This document shows positions 1-11,769 of a DNA stretch of 64,000 nt, one piece after another; the stretch's first letter is position 1; the number at the start of each line of letters is the position of its first letter. Both the position numbers and the translations under genes were made by a program. The DNA is from Utricularia gibba. Taxonomy: Eukaryota; Streptophyta; Magnoliopsida; Lamiales; Lentibulariaceae. Location: positions 2,046,001 through 2,110,000 of the forward strand of contig NEEC01000011.1 of assembly GCA_002189035.1 (NCBI GenBank), in the 5' to 3' direction. Below the pieces are notes generated by a model. It worked only from the letters and a program-made list of their open reading frames with translations. It was not told the origin of the DNA and searched no databases.

Positions 1-1275
1 AAGGAAGACGCGGCCGGGATTGACGGTTCAGATCCTTTCTGGGATTTTCCTATGCTCCTTCTTCGGGTAGCAATCCCATCCAAGAAACAACAACAATTTT
101 GACCTGAAACAAACTACCATTTTCTTTCTTTTTTTCTGCCGTCTGTTGCAGAGTGACGGTGAATCAGATCACGTTTCTGGTGGGACTCAAGTATTCCACT
201 CCGACGATCGCCTGCGCACTGACCAACGTCACTCCGGCGGTTACTTTCCTGATGGCAGTGCCTTTTGGGTACTTCGATTTCCGTTTCTGAAACAGGCTGT
301 AAATCTTGATCTGAGTGATCGATTCCATTTCTTTATGCCGGTTCAAGGCTGGAAAAAGCGGGTATCAGGAGCAGAGCGGGGCAAGCAAAGGTGTTGGGAA
401 CTGGTATCTGTGTCGGTGGAGCTTTCTTGCTGTCACTATACCACGGCGCAGTGGTGAACGTCGGGAATTTCCCGGTGCACTGGAAATACGCAGAGCACAC
501 AGGGTCCGTCAGCGGCGGCGGCGGCCATGCTAACAGTATCATTCTGGGACCTTTTCTCCTCGTCCTCAGCGCCGTTTCTTGGGCCGTATGGTTCATCGTC
601 CAGGTAACTCTAAGAATCAAATACATGCACTGCACTTAGCCCCTGACAGAAACATGATTTGCAGGCGAGAGTGAGTCACAAGTACAACGCCCCCTACTCG
701 AGCTCCGCGCTCACCTGCATAATGGCGACCTTCCAGTGCCTCATCATCGCCCTCTCCTTCGACCACCGCCCCGCCTCCTGGTCCCTGCGCCAGCCCATCC
801 GGACGGTCTCCAGCGTCTACTCGGTACACACTCACTTCTCTCAAACCTCATAATCGACGATCCTACGTGATGGGCTGATTCCAACCCACTCATTTCCCAC
901 CGCCGCTGCATGTCAAGGGCGTAATCTGCTCCGCCGCCGCCTACTGCCTGATGGCTTGGTGCATCGCCGTGAAGGGCCCCTTTACGTCTCCGTGTTCAGC
1001 CCCTTGCTTCTAGTGATCGTGGCCATTCTCAGCTGGGCGCTGCTACGAGAGAAGATCCATGTGGGAACGTAAGTTCATTGCGATTCTAAGCTACTTCTTC
1101 ATTTTTCCAGCTCCCAAACACTCCGATTCGCAGAATTTGCGGTTCCGTTGCTATTGTTCTGGGGCTGTATGGAGTTCTTTGGGGAAGAAGAGGGAAGCCG
1201 AAGAGGAGGATGAGGAGAAGGTCGCCGGAATCCAAACGGAGGCGACTTAGGAACCACCAGTCCACGTCGGAATGA
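1..1275 (+). CDS. WAT1-related (EamA/nodulin-like) transporter, 3' part, two frameshifts
   Basis: Multi-pass membrane protein of the plant EamA/WAT1-related (UMAMIT) family, whose members export amino acids, auxin or related metabolites. The 5' end lies outside the window. Exons read as <1..66, 152..268, 348..603, 665..823, 918..1068 and 1134..1275. Family landmarks are [30 protein letters not shown], a 53-codon exon ending in [19 protein letters not shown] and [11 protein letters not shown]. Exon 918..1068 has 151 nt, but its borders need 152: after KGP the frame breaks in a CCCC run near 977-980 and the next residues (YVSVFSPLL) are in another frame. A second one-base loss in a GGGG run near 1182-1187 separates LYGVLWG from the usual [13 protein letters not shown] tail, which ends at 1250 in the other frame. 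Either a pseudogene or two sequencing errors. The family is clear; the exact member and substrate are not. Confidence 0.85.
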
Positions 1276-2775
1276 GACCCTGTGCGCTGAAAATGATTTA
1301 TAGTATGAGAGCTCCAACTCGAAAAAGTGTCTCATAGTATAAATCATGCAACTTTATTTTGGTTTTCGATTTCTTTTCCGGTACGTGATTTTATTTTAAT
1401 TTGACTTCCTGTTTTATATAAAATGACGCTTAAAATTTATTTTATTGTTTTATTACAAAGTTAAAAAGATGGATTTGATAGTATGTATTAAGTTATTTGG
1501 TATTAAACATACATAAAATTTTATATAAAAATAATTAATTTTAAAAAACATGGATATTTTATACAGAATGTTTTTTTAAAATAGTTATTTATAATATTAC
1601 ACTTTATAATTAAACTATATATAATATTATTAAAATACTAACCCTATTTCAACAAAAATGAATAATGAAATACAAAAAAATATTTTGATATTTAATTTAT
1701 AGTACTAAAAATCACTTTATCAAATATATAATTAACATTTATTATTCAAATGACATTCTTTTCATATGCTATTAAATTAAAATCAAAGAATTTTGAGCTT
1801 GTGGCACTCGATTTCTCCCTGTTTCTGAGTGCTTTTTCAGGGTGATGATGCCTATGATCTCTCCCCTGTTTCTGGCTCGCTGAGCTTGATTTGCTTGAAG
1901 TTTATAGATGAATCCTTCACTTCATTTTCATTGCTGTGACTCATTTCTAACATAATTTGTCTGCTTCCCGGATCAAAAATCGATAATCTTGTCTAGATTT
2001 GATGCATGTAACATAAAAAATCTCCTTCATGAAGCTGGATATCCAGGCATGGTTGTGGAGAAATTTTTTTTACCATGGTGATACATAACCAGGCCATTTC
2101 TTTGCGCATTTTCATGTTATTCCTGTCATCAGTTATCAATGCGCTTGTTTGTTTGAGACCGAGGGAATGCTTGACCCTATTTCCTTTCATGCTGTAGCAA
2201 CTAAACTCCATAACCCATGTAGTCCTGGATGATCAGTTCGAATCATGATTTCTTTGGATTCTGATTGCCTGGAGATGCATTGCATCCCAAGTCCTCTGTG
2301 GGAAGCCTTCACATGGAGGGTGGTTTGGAGCAGATATAGGAGCTGCACACAGACAAGGATGTTTTGAAGAACCCTTTCTATGAAATGGAGATGCCCATCT
2401 GTTGCGACCTATTTGATTTATATAAGCTTGGCACAAGCTGCCCAAAAGGATCGAGTTGCCTTATTAGGAAGATGAGAACGAACATGTTCCATGTGAATGA
2501 ACATCTAACTATGCACGGGTGTATGTTCTTGAGATTCTACAAAACATCCAAATGATAGCTTTATTTCTGGTATGGTGAATGAATCAGGAGTGCAAAGAAG
2601 CAGAAAAAGATATCACATGGGTGCTGTCTCTAACCAGACTAATTCGCATATTTTTTCCATCAGGAGAAGATATCATAACCAAGACTACAAAGGGACAGAC
2701 AGCACAAGCATTCTCATGAAGCCCAAGTTCAGAATCCACTATTACCATCTCATCTTGTTGCTAAGTGTAACTCGA
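1276..2775. other. Intergenic region, AT-rich then mixed composition
   Basis: From about 1330 to 1790 the sequence is very AT-rich, with no recognisable gene. From 1800 to 2775 composition is more balanced and short open frames occur, including a Cys-rich one around 2364-2555, but none matches a family I know and none has convincing splice structure. The part next to 2775 is the 3' flank and probable 3' UTR of the ECHIDNA gene. Confidence 0.6.
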
Positions 2776-4268
2776 TCATGCAGCATTGAATGCTGTCTGA
2801 AGGGTAGATGAAAACCGAGAAACGAGAGTCTGAGTGGCAAATTGTTGAATCTGCTTCTTGGCATCTGTTAATAAAGACAAACATGTCAGCCCATCAGTCT
2901 CTTGGATGATTCAATCCATGATCAAGGATTAACAAGTTGTTTCATGGGTGGCGGATAAATGATAAGCAGGCAGGAGAGACTGTGTTTGGTGTTGAAAGAT
3001 GCAACCCACCTTTACGGCATTTAGTGAAGCCAATGATATTTGCGATGCTGAGGGTTAAGCATATGCCAACAACTAGAAGATAATCAGCCTGCAGTCTTAT
3101 CAGAGAGAAAATGGCGAAAATGACCCATGCAACTGCCTGCACATAGCAAGTCCCCAGGTCAAGTTCTCGACAGTATCAAGGTCCTTTTCTGATTAAGCGG
3201 ATGGAAAAATACATTTGCTTATAAGAAACTAAACTCGGTTAACTTACCGTAAGGTACAGGGTCCACCAGAACAGCCAAGAATCCTTCTTGTTCATTCGAG
3301 CCAGGGACTGACAGAAACAGATAATGTCTCAATAAGAGGTGGGAAAAATTATCATTTCACATGGAACAGCTGTTTACCTCTTGATCAAGAGACTCAAACT
3401 TCCACACACTTTCTCCATCCTCGTTTATTTCATTCCACCATCTAAGACCCACCAAGATGCGTCCACTTACATTCTTAACAACCCAGAAATCCAACGCAGA
3501 TAAAAGAACCGTGATGACAAATATGATGACAAAGTTATTCACGAAGAGAGCTGAAAGAATGTAAAATGCCAGAGCAGCACCCTGAAACAAATTCAACACC
3601 TCAATTTGGATATCACTGGCAGATAATGATCATAATTCAGAAAATCAAAGAACTTCACCTTAAAAAGGACATGGAAGAAACATATCTGCGGATGGGCATA
3701 ACTCTCCTCTTGGGGCTGAAAAGAGGAAAACATATCTTCATTCGGAGCTGTGTATCATAATGGGAGTGTTTGGGATTGCTTAATCTCCATCCACACCCTA
3801 ATTCTGATACTACAGAGCTTGAAATATAGAAACAAACAGCAAAACGCGTGGCGCAAAAAGTGGCATTACAATCTTTATTTAAGAATTTCATAGCTAATCT
3901 TTCCCTTATTCTGCGTTTTTAAACTAGTACAGCTGATGTTCATCATACATTTTCTTCACCACAAGATCAAGAGGAAGTGAAATACTTCTAAGAAAATATC
4001 ATCCCATTTTGCTCAATGTAAACAAATCTACACCGAAACTTATCACGTCAAGAGCGAGATCAGGAGTAACGAGACTCTGAAGTCCAAAACATTAGAAAGA
4101 TAACAATCCAGGATGATTTAATTCTTAATCCATGACGAATCCCATCAACAACCAACCCATTCGATACTAAAACTAAAAAAAACAATACAGAATTCAACGC
4201 CGGAAACTTTATAGCAAAATCAAAATGTCCATCACCGCAACAATAGAACGTACCGGATTCAGATCCAT
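2776..4268 (-). CDS. ECH: ECHIDNA (TVP23 family) trans-Golgi network membrane protein
   Basis: Small four-pass membrane protein of the TVP23 family. In plants ECHIDNA acts at the trans-Golgi network with YIP proteins in secretory traffic and cell elongation. Six exons on the minus strand: 4254..4268, 3659..3715, 3378..3581, 3248..3307, 3010..3136 and 2776..2864, all with GT-AG borders and consistent phase, giving 183 aa. The first exon encodes only MDLNP. Then follow the family hallmarks [63 protein letters not shown] and [14 protein letters not shown]...[10 protein letters not shown]. Length matches the family (about 185 aa). No damage seen. It diverges from the invertase gene across about 1 kb. 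Confidence 0.95.
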
Positions 4269-5282
4269 TGAGCGAACTTTAATTCCGATCCTCGTTCGAT
4301 TCACAACTTCCTGGGTCAGCACAACTTTGGCTCTAATCGCGAAATTATTGCAGTATCATGCTACGCGCATCCAGTGTACTCCCCGGAAGCTCGATCCCCA
4401 TTTTCTAGTCCGGTTACAAGGTTGAATTTCTAGTAATTATGTGCAAGTCCCATGTTTATCCAGTATTCAAATGTTGCCCCTCATCTTTCATAAAATTTCT
4501 ATAATACCCCAATAATTTTAGAAAACTTGAAATTGAATTAACATTTTTAAGCATAAAAATTAATTACTAATAGTTTTTTATTTGATTTGGTTTATTCATT
4601 TTCAATTTAATTATTTTTCATTTACATTTTATTCTCAAAATAATAAATTAATATTTTTATAGAGCATATCTATTTATCACTTTTTAAATGAGATTCTTTT
4701 TAAAAAAATATCATTTTACTCATTTCAGATTTTCAAATTTCAAAGCACTTTTTTATTTCATAATTGAATCAATTTTTATAATTTATTTTTAAAGTTAAAA
4801 TAACATCAATTTATTTAAGGTATTATTCTTATTCTAAATTTTAAAATTATGTGGGGAACACAATATCGAAATTCACATCAATACAAAAGAAATAGTAATT
4901 TTCCAAAAATGTAGGGGTGTGATTGATAATAATAATAATATCTGAGGTCAATATGTATAAAATGAAGAAATCCAGTTAATGGCTTTGGAAACCGCTACGA
5001 GCCATCCGTTGATGCAATTTCTTTGTGAATTTCTGAGACGACAACTCGTCGTGATGGTTCCTTTCTTCTCTTTTTTCATTTCATTCCTTTGACAGATAGA
5101 TGGCTGATTTACCTTGTTTGCCACGAAATCTGGAGTTGTGAACTTCTCCCTACCCCATAATAAACAAGTAGAAATCTTGTGGGCGTGTTTTCTTGTTGCT
5201 TTTTGTATATATCTTTCTTGATCAGAGTTGCTTCCTTCTTTTTTTTCATTCCTCGAGGGTTTGTTGATCTTTTCAAGCAAAA
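4269..5282. promoter_or_regulatory. Divergent promoter region of ECH and the invertase gene
   Basis: This 1-kb stretch separates two divergently transcribed start codons, so it should hold both promoters. Positions 4440-4950 are strongly AT-rich. From 5050 to 5282 composition is pyrimidine-rich, as expected of a 5' leader of the invertase mRNA. A (TAA)n-like run sits near 4928-4942. No specific binding site can be assigned with confidence. Confidence 0.5.
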
Positions 5283-8019
5283 ATGAGAGCCTTGGTATTA
5301 ATGAACATGAACCCATGTTGCAGAAGCATGTTGTCTCACAAGGGCGGTGCTTTTTTTGCCAAATCTGCTACCTGTTCGACGAATTTCCCGGCTTTCGGGA
5401 TTAGGACCCACAGCCCATCTTCTCCATCGGCCCGTGTTTTTGGGATTAGGAACGCTTTCAACAGATCGTTGAGGGACAATTACGTACCCAGTTTGGGACA
5501 ATCAAGAGCGCTGTATTTGGTTAGTTGCATAGGAGATGTCAGGCATCACTCAACATCGATTGAAAGCCGTGTCAATGACAAGAATTTCGAGAGAATTTAC
5601 GTGCAGGGTGGGGCTAACGTTAAGCCAGTGGCAATTGAGAAGACTGATTTGGATGAAAATGGATTGAAAAAGGAGAGTGATGATGATATTGCGAAAAAGG
5701 ATGGCCCCATTCCTCGGACTGTGAAAGAGGCATCTGCGGCAGAAAAGGAGGCTTGGAGATTGCTAAGGAATTCAGTTGTGACTTATTGTGGTAGTCCTGT
5801 TGGTACAGTGGCTGCAAATGATCCAAATGATAAGGTTCCTCTGAACTATGACCAGGTTTTCATACGGGATTTCGTTCCTTCTGCCTTTGCATTTTTGCTC
5901 AAGGGCGAGGGGGATATTGTTCGGAATTTCTTGCTTCATACCTTGCAGCTACAGGTAGGATTAAATTCCTGCATGATATTTCTATAGCAGATTTTCATAG
6001 AATTGGTGTTATTGCCTTGCTGGGTTTCCACCAAATTCGTATAAATTTGGATGATTTTTTTAATCCGATGGTGAAAATGGCATTTCTCCCTTGTGTGTGC
6101 ATTTTTTATCATGGTTTATGAACTACTAAGTATTTTTTTCAAAATGAATCTTGGTGACTGGAACCATGGAGTAGTTGCATTGCTCTGGTGGAAATGAGTG
6201 GCGTGTCATCTTCTATTGAGGACTGACCTTAATCTATATTTGGTGATTCGGAGAAGAAAACAGATTTGATTCAAATAAATAACGAATCTTGAGGAATGGT
6301 TGATATATATCCAAGTCCATTGGACTTCACGTTCATTTACCGATTTTTGAATGAGCTAACGTGAAGGAAATGCATGCTCTGGTAACATGATCCATCTTCC
6401 CTGTTCACAGAGTTGGGAAAAGACGGTGGACTGCTACAGTCCTGGCCAGGGATTGATGCCTGCAAGTTTTAAGGTTAGAACTGTTCCTCTGGATGATAAC
6501 AAATTCGAAGAAGTTCTTGATCCAGATTTTGGAGAATCAGCCATTGGCCGTGTTGCACCTGTAGATTCTGGTAGTTATTCTGTCTGATGCCCCTTTAGCC
6601 ATCACCAGTTCGGCTCAATGTTTCTTAATTGCAAAAATCCTTTTCTGTAACACAGGACTGTGGTGGATCATCTTGTTGAGAGCATACGGGAAGCTCACTG
6701 GTGACTATACATTACAAGAAAGAATTGATGTCCAAACAGGAATAAAACTGATCCTTAACCTATGCCTATCTGATGGCTTTGATATGTTTCCCTCTTTACT
6801 TGTAACTGATGGTTCGTGCATGATTGATCGACGCATGGGATTCATGGCCATCCTTTGGAAATTCAAGTAAGTGCTTACATCTCAAGGATATCCCATTGTC
6901 TAGACATTTGCATGATTGAAGAATATGCTTCTCACTGGGAGTTGTTTTCCATCTCGTAGTCCTTGTTTTACTCAGCCCTTCGTTGCTCTCGAGAGATTCT
7001 TGCAATGGATGAAGCATCAAAAAACTTGGTGAGGGCCATTAATAATAGACTTAGTGCTCTATCATTCCACATCAGAGAATACTATTGGGTTGATCTCAAA
7101 AAAATCAACGAGATCTACCGTTACAAGACAGAGGAGTACTCGACTGAAGCCACAAACAAATTCAACATATACCCTGAGCAAATCCCTCCCTGGTTAATGC
7201 AATGGATCCCAGAGGATGGTGGCTATCTTATTGGCAATCTCCAGCCAGCACACATGGACTTCAGGTTCTTCACACTAGGAAATCTTTGGTCTGTGGTGTC
7301 CTCTCTGGGAACTCCGAAACAGAATGCAGCTATACTTAGTTTGATTGAAAGCAAGTGGGATGATCTCATCGGACAGATGCCTCTAAAAATATGCTATCCG
7401 GCTCTCGAGTCCGAAGAGTGGCGAATAATAACCGGAAGTGATCCTAAGAATACGTGGGTACCACCATAACAGCAGCACATTTCCAGCTACAGAACTTCAC
7501 ACATCCACTGCTGCATATCTGTTGTTTCTTCTGATTATTCATCTTGCTGATCGGCTTTTTTGCAGTCCCTGGTCTTACCACAACGGCGGGTCGTGGCCAA
7601 CACTTCTTTGGCAGGTAAAGCACCAACCTCTATGAGGGTGTGAACCGCTCAAAACATGATAATGAAATCTGGCATATAATCTGTTTCCCCAGTTCACCTT
7701 AGCATGCATGAAGATGGGGAGGACTGATCTCGCTAAAAGGGCTATCGAAATCGCGGAACGAAGGCTCTCCGCCGATCACTGGCCTGAATATTATGATACA
7801 AAGAGCGGAAAGTTCATCGGGAAGCAATCTCGACTATACCAGACATGGTCCATTGCAGGTTACCTGACATCCAAGATGCTGCTTGATAACCCAGAGATGG
7901 CCTCTCTGCTGTACTGGGACGAAGACTACGAGCTCCTAGAGATTTGCGTGTGCGCCCTGAGCAACTCCAACAGGAAGAAATGCTCCCGCCATTTGGCGAG
8001 GACCCAGATAATTGTTTGA
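5283..8019 (+). CDS. Alkaline/neutral invertase (GH100), organelle-targeted type, one frameshift
   Basis: Hydrolyses sucrose to glucose and fructose; plant GH100 family. Exons 5283..5954, 6411..6570, 6656..6866, 6960..7453, 7566..7614 and 7693..8019 would give about 637 aa. Residues 1 to about 110 look like a transit peptide (rich in Ser, Arg and Ala, few acids), which fits the alpha clade sent to mitochondria or plastids. Landmarks are [94 protein letters not shown] and a tail with [19 protein letters not shown]. Exon 3 has 211 nt where 212 are needed. After DRRMG at 6840/6841 the expected HGHPLEIQ is in the next frame (missing base, expected GGAATTC). The rest is conserved, so a sequencing error is as likely as a null allele. 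Confidence 0.93.
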
Positions 8020-9056
8020 GCAACGCCATTTTTTGTTGCCACACACCTTGATAGTCTTTCCTTTTACTGTATAGAACACGGACGCAGTAGTTCTGCGGTC
8101 TCTAGGTGACCAGATACAGAGACACAGTGATATCGTGTCTCGCAGCCTGTTGTACTGTGTTATAAACATAGGGATATACCACTTTGGATGAACATTTGTT
8201 CATCCACAAGTGTTGACTCGTTACATATGTGAGTAAACTCTGATATCCATTGGGTTGACTCGTCACACATTGAAACTATTATTCTTAATCATAAAAAAAT
8301 GGGTATGTGATGGATTTATGAGATAATTTTTATTCATTTTCGAAAATATTGATGTGATATTTCAAAAATGAGATAAATATTTCGAAAATGATTAAACTTG
8401 TTTTTCATTTTTTTCGAAAACAAAAATGAGGAAACTCAATTTATTTTTGGAAATGGTTTAAAATGTAATTTATAATATTTATTTTAATATTATTTTAATA
8501 TTATAACTTCCAAAAATAGATATGACGTAATGGGAATTTAATAAATAAAACTTAATAAATCAATTTTTGAAAATACCATGTCAGTATTTTCGAAAACGAA
8601 TAAAAATGATCTAATATAAGAATATGAATGAATTTGATAATTTAGTCAAGTTGAATTTCAAATACATTTCAATAATAAAAAAAATATTTTTTATCAAATG
8701 AATTAAATATCTTAATCAGTTGAATCCATAACTTATGAATCGTATTAATATATATAAATTGTATAATGATCAAGTTCAACTCATGATCTCGGATAGGTTC
8801 AACTAGTGCTCAACTCTAAATTACTCTAAAAATCTTGGTTATATCGTAATTAAATGAGATTACATTTAATATTTGATAACTGCATTTTGGTTGACTCCTC
8901 ACATGGAATCCCTGAAGTTATCGCATCCAATTACTGTGACGAGTCCATTTTATTTAATTAATTAATGGCATAAAGAAATTCAACAACCACGCTGCTGATA
9001 CTGATGCTGACGATGTTGATGGGTGGATGGTCCATGGAAAGGAATCCTCGCAGCTT
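8020..9056. other. Intergenic region, AT-rich
   Basis: Lies between the 3' ends of the invertase gene and the DUF538 gene, which converge. The first 200 bases are probable 3' UTR. Beyond about 8280 the DNA is strongly AT-rich with many short direct words such as TTTTCGAAAA, but no clear repeat unit. No gene recognised. Confidence 0.55.
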
Positions 9057-9571
9057 CTAACCCTCCTTCGCTTCCGCCGTCGCATCGGCAGCCGCCTTAT
9101 CCTCCTCCCCTTCCACGGCGACGGCGGCGGTCTTCGGAGTCGCAACCGTCTTCTCCTCCAGCTGGAACGCCTCGACGGGGAAGGTTCGGAACAGGCCGGT
9201 GGGGTTTGGAAGGTGATTTTCCCGGGGCCGTCGAGGTTGATCTCGTTGAGAGTAATCCAAAGCAGGAGCTCCTTCGTCTTGACGCCGGTGAGCTTGCTGA
9301 TCTTCCCGGGCTGAATTACGGCGGTGACTTCTTTAGCGTACTGGACAAGCTTTCCGATTTTCTCGAATTTGTGCTGCGTTTTCTCCTTCTGGATCAACCA
9401 CACGAAGCCGGTTTCCTTGACGTACCCGGCTTCCTCCATGTTCTTCATCGGAAGAAGGCCGTTCGGCAGTCCCATCTCCGTCAGAAGGAACTTCGATTTC
9501 TCCTGACAGATTTCATCCCCGTGGTAGATCTCCGACGCGGCGGCTCTGATCTCATCGGTTACCAGAGACAT
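9057..9571 (-). CDS. DUF538 family protein, frameshifted in a C run
   Basis: Single-exon DUF538 protein of the short cytosolic type. The family has a BPI/LBP-like fold and is often stress-related; the molecular function is not settled. It starts with MSLVTDEIRAAASEIYHGDE and continues through the typical LPNGLLPMKNMEEAGYV and KISKLTGVKTKELLLWI. At 9201-9204 the coding strand has four C where five are expected. Before that point the frame reads GPGKITFQTP; afterwards the conserved TGLFRTFPVEAFQLEE and an Ala/Glu-rich tail ending at 9057 are in the next frame. In the uncorrected frame the protein instead runs on into an Arg-rich tail to 8954. With one base restored the product would be about 171 aa. 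The clean homopolymer change suggests a sequencing error. Confidence 0.9.
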
Positions 9572-9611
9572 CTTCCTTCGTATTATAAGTGAGCTGTGCG
9601 TGAAGCGCGAC

Positions 9612-9619
9612 TTATATAG
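9612..9619 (-). promoter_or_regulatory. TATA box of the DUF538 gene
   Basis: The minus strand reads CTATATAA here, 41-48 bases upstream of the DUF538 start codon. Spacing implies a very short 5' leader, and it is the only TATA-like site close to the start. Confidence 0.65.
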
Positions 9620-11015
9620 ACGGAGGAGGAGTACGGACTCCGTTTAGTTATATTTATGGAAATTGCTTTTTAATAAATGATTTAATAATAAAGTTTTTCC
9701 AATGGCGCTAGTCTTCAATTCTTTATTGCCCTCCCTGCTGGACGCTGGAATCATCCACCCGCATACTATAAATAACCACCGCATCTTTTACGCGCATAAA
9801 TTATTTATAAATATTTAATGTACGTCACGTATGAGCTATTAATTGCACATATTTTATTGTAAACCACAAATACTTTATTTTTGTTAATAATTGAAATTTT
9901 CCATGCTTATACTGCAAACATATTCATTTCCACTAATTTAAAATGAAACAAACGTTTTAAAATCAGATTGAATTCAGTGTTCAATTTAATTCATTTTGAT
10001 TCTGTGTTTTATTATATTTGAGTTCAATTTTTTATATAAAATTAAAATAAATCTGAAATTTGAAAACATTAAATTTAGATACCTATTTTTATTTTTTTAT
10101 AATATATTCATAATAAATTTAATCTATTATAAAAAAGATATGATCATATTCTCTTAAGTAACATAATAAAAAATTAAAAGTATTCTAAGAGTCATGCAAT
10201 ATGTCACATTATTAGTTATTTGGAATCAAAGAAATGCTGAACATTTCATCACTAAATTAATCGTAGAAGGTATAATTTATGAGTTACCAATGACTATGGA
10301 TAAAGTATACCATCATTTTAGTGTTTTAAATTGACTAAAATCAAGAATAATCTGAATGATTGATTAAACCCCTTTTAAAAACATTGATTCAAATATATAT
10401 CAAATGATACCATTTAAACTAAATTTTTAAAAAAATGAAAAATGAAATAAGTTGGCATTTTTATAATTTTAAAATAATTATTTTATCATTTTTTAAAAAT
10501 GAAAAATAGTTATTTTCTACGGGAGTATTAATTTTTCACTTTGAGAATGAAAATGGGCCAAACGTAAATTAAGCCCCCAACTTAGGCGCGTTCCATACTA
10601 TAATCTAATGAATTTGTTTGCAAGTGGCCCCTCAATTAAGTTTCAAACTCGGCCCACGGCCTCACTACATGGGCCTTGACAGTTGACAAATTGACGGAAA
10701 GGGAAGCATGATTCTGCATCTGCACGTGGGGAAACAGTCGAGGAGATGCCACGTGGCAAACACATACGTCACTCATTTTCAGCTCCAGTCCAGCCATCTT
10801 GTTCCTACCTTCATACCCTGCAATTAATTCCTACGATTAGACTATTTGATTTTTTTTAATTAAAAGAAAAAATAACGGATATATTTAAAAAAATTGGAAG
10901 ATTGAGAATTAAATTACTTTCAAGCAGATTGATTTTTACCCCCACACAAAAAAACAGGTGTAATTGAAGATATTTGACATGAAAAAGTAGCAGGTGAATG
11001 AGCGGGGCCTGGAAG
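9620..11015. other. Intergenic region with two G-boxes
   Basis: Upstream region of the DUF538 gene and 3' flank of the bHLH gene. Mostly AT-rich. Two CACGTG cores lie at 10723-10728 and 10750-10755; the second is within the palindrome GCCACGTGGC (10748-10757). G-boxes are bound by bZIP and bHLH factors in light, ABA and jasmonate responses. They are about 1.15 kb upstream of the DUF538 start. No other gene seen. Confidence 0.55.
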
Positions 11016-11561
11016 TCACGCCCCGCCGCTGAGCACGCTCATGAGGGATGCCATGGCTTTCACTTGCATTTCCAGAGCCGCAATATAATCGGTAGTTTCG
11101 GCGATAAGGCCGGGAACTGAGATTTTACGGCAGCCGGGAACCAAACGGCTTAGAGCGTTAATTTTACTCTGCAACGGCGAAAACGGCGATCTCATCCGCG
11201 CCGCCGATATTCTGTGAATTGAGGCGGAGGCGAGGGGGATCCTAGCAGCCTTTTTACGAGTTTCATTGGCGTCTAAGCGGCTGCGGCGGCGGCGGCGGAG
11301 AATTGCTCGGCTCCAGCGCGTTTCTCCCCTGGCGGAAGCCGCGAGAACTCGATCTGCCGCATCGCGGACGACGCGGTTTCCGACGGCATCCGATTCCTTG
11401 CGACGACGCAGGCGACGCAAGGCGCTTACAAGCCTCGACGAATAGATCTGTCTCTCCACCTCCGCCTGCCATCTTCCCTGACCTTCACTTTCAACGTGCT
11501 TTCTCTTCCGACAAAGCAACAGCCTCGATTCCAACGGCGAAGCAGCTTCGAATTTCGCCAT
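11016..11561 (-). CDS. Atypical bHLH factor of the IBH1/AIF (bHLH147-150) type
   Basis: Nuclear HLH protein, 181 aa, no intron in the coding part. The N-terminal half carries RQIYSSRLVSALRRLRR, then VRDAADRVLAASARGETRWSRAIL, the signature of bHLH147-150 (AIF2-4) and IBH1-like proteins. The C-terminal helix-loop-helix reads LQSKINALSRLVPGCRK and TDYIAALEMQVKAM. The basic region lacks the His-Glu-Arg pattern needed for E-box contact, so it should act as a non-DNA-binding inhibitor that pairs with other bHLH proteins in brassinosteroid-linked growth control (family knowledge). I chose the ATG at 11561 (MAKFEA); the in-frame TTG just upstream is not a start. A leader intron with a donor near 11677 is likely. 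Confidence 0.9.
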   Translation of the reverse strand: MAKFEAASPLESRLLLCRKRKHVESEGQGRWQAEVERQIYSSRLVSALRRLRRRKESDAVGNRVVRDAADRVLAASARGETRWSRAILRRRRRSRLDANETRKKAARIPLASASIHRISAARMRSPFSPLQSKINALSRLVPGCRKISVPGLIAETTDYIAALEMQVKAMASLMSVLSGGA

Positions 11562-11758
11562 ATCCAACTCAGATTCCTCGAATCCTCCAACCCTAACCCA
11601 AACCAGTCATTTAACAACACATCAAATCACAGAAATGACGACACACTGAATCACATCCAGATCTCAGAATAACATACCTTAGTCAACTCGCCGGCGAGGA
11701 AATTCCTCAGATCAGAGAAGCATTCAAGGCCGACGAGAATACGGAGGAGAGGGAGCAG

Positions 11759-11769
11759 GGTATATATAG
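11759..11769 (-). promoter_or_regulatory. TATA box of the bHLH gene
   Basis: The minus strand reads CTATATATA about 200 bases upstream of the bHLH start codon. The sequence between is pyrimidine-rich, with a GT donor at about 11677 and an AG acceptor near 11590. This fits a TATA promoter followed by a leader exon and a leader intron. Confidence 0.6.

Noticed and set aside
2364-2811. Cys-containing open frames downstream of ECH
   Set aside because: No complete zinc-finger spacing, no splice signals or family resemblance; more likely 3' flank.
8954-9200. Arg-rich C-terminus of the long DUF538 open frame
   Set aside because: It lies after the frameshift; the conserved family tail is in the neighbouring frame and ends at 9057.
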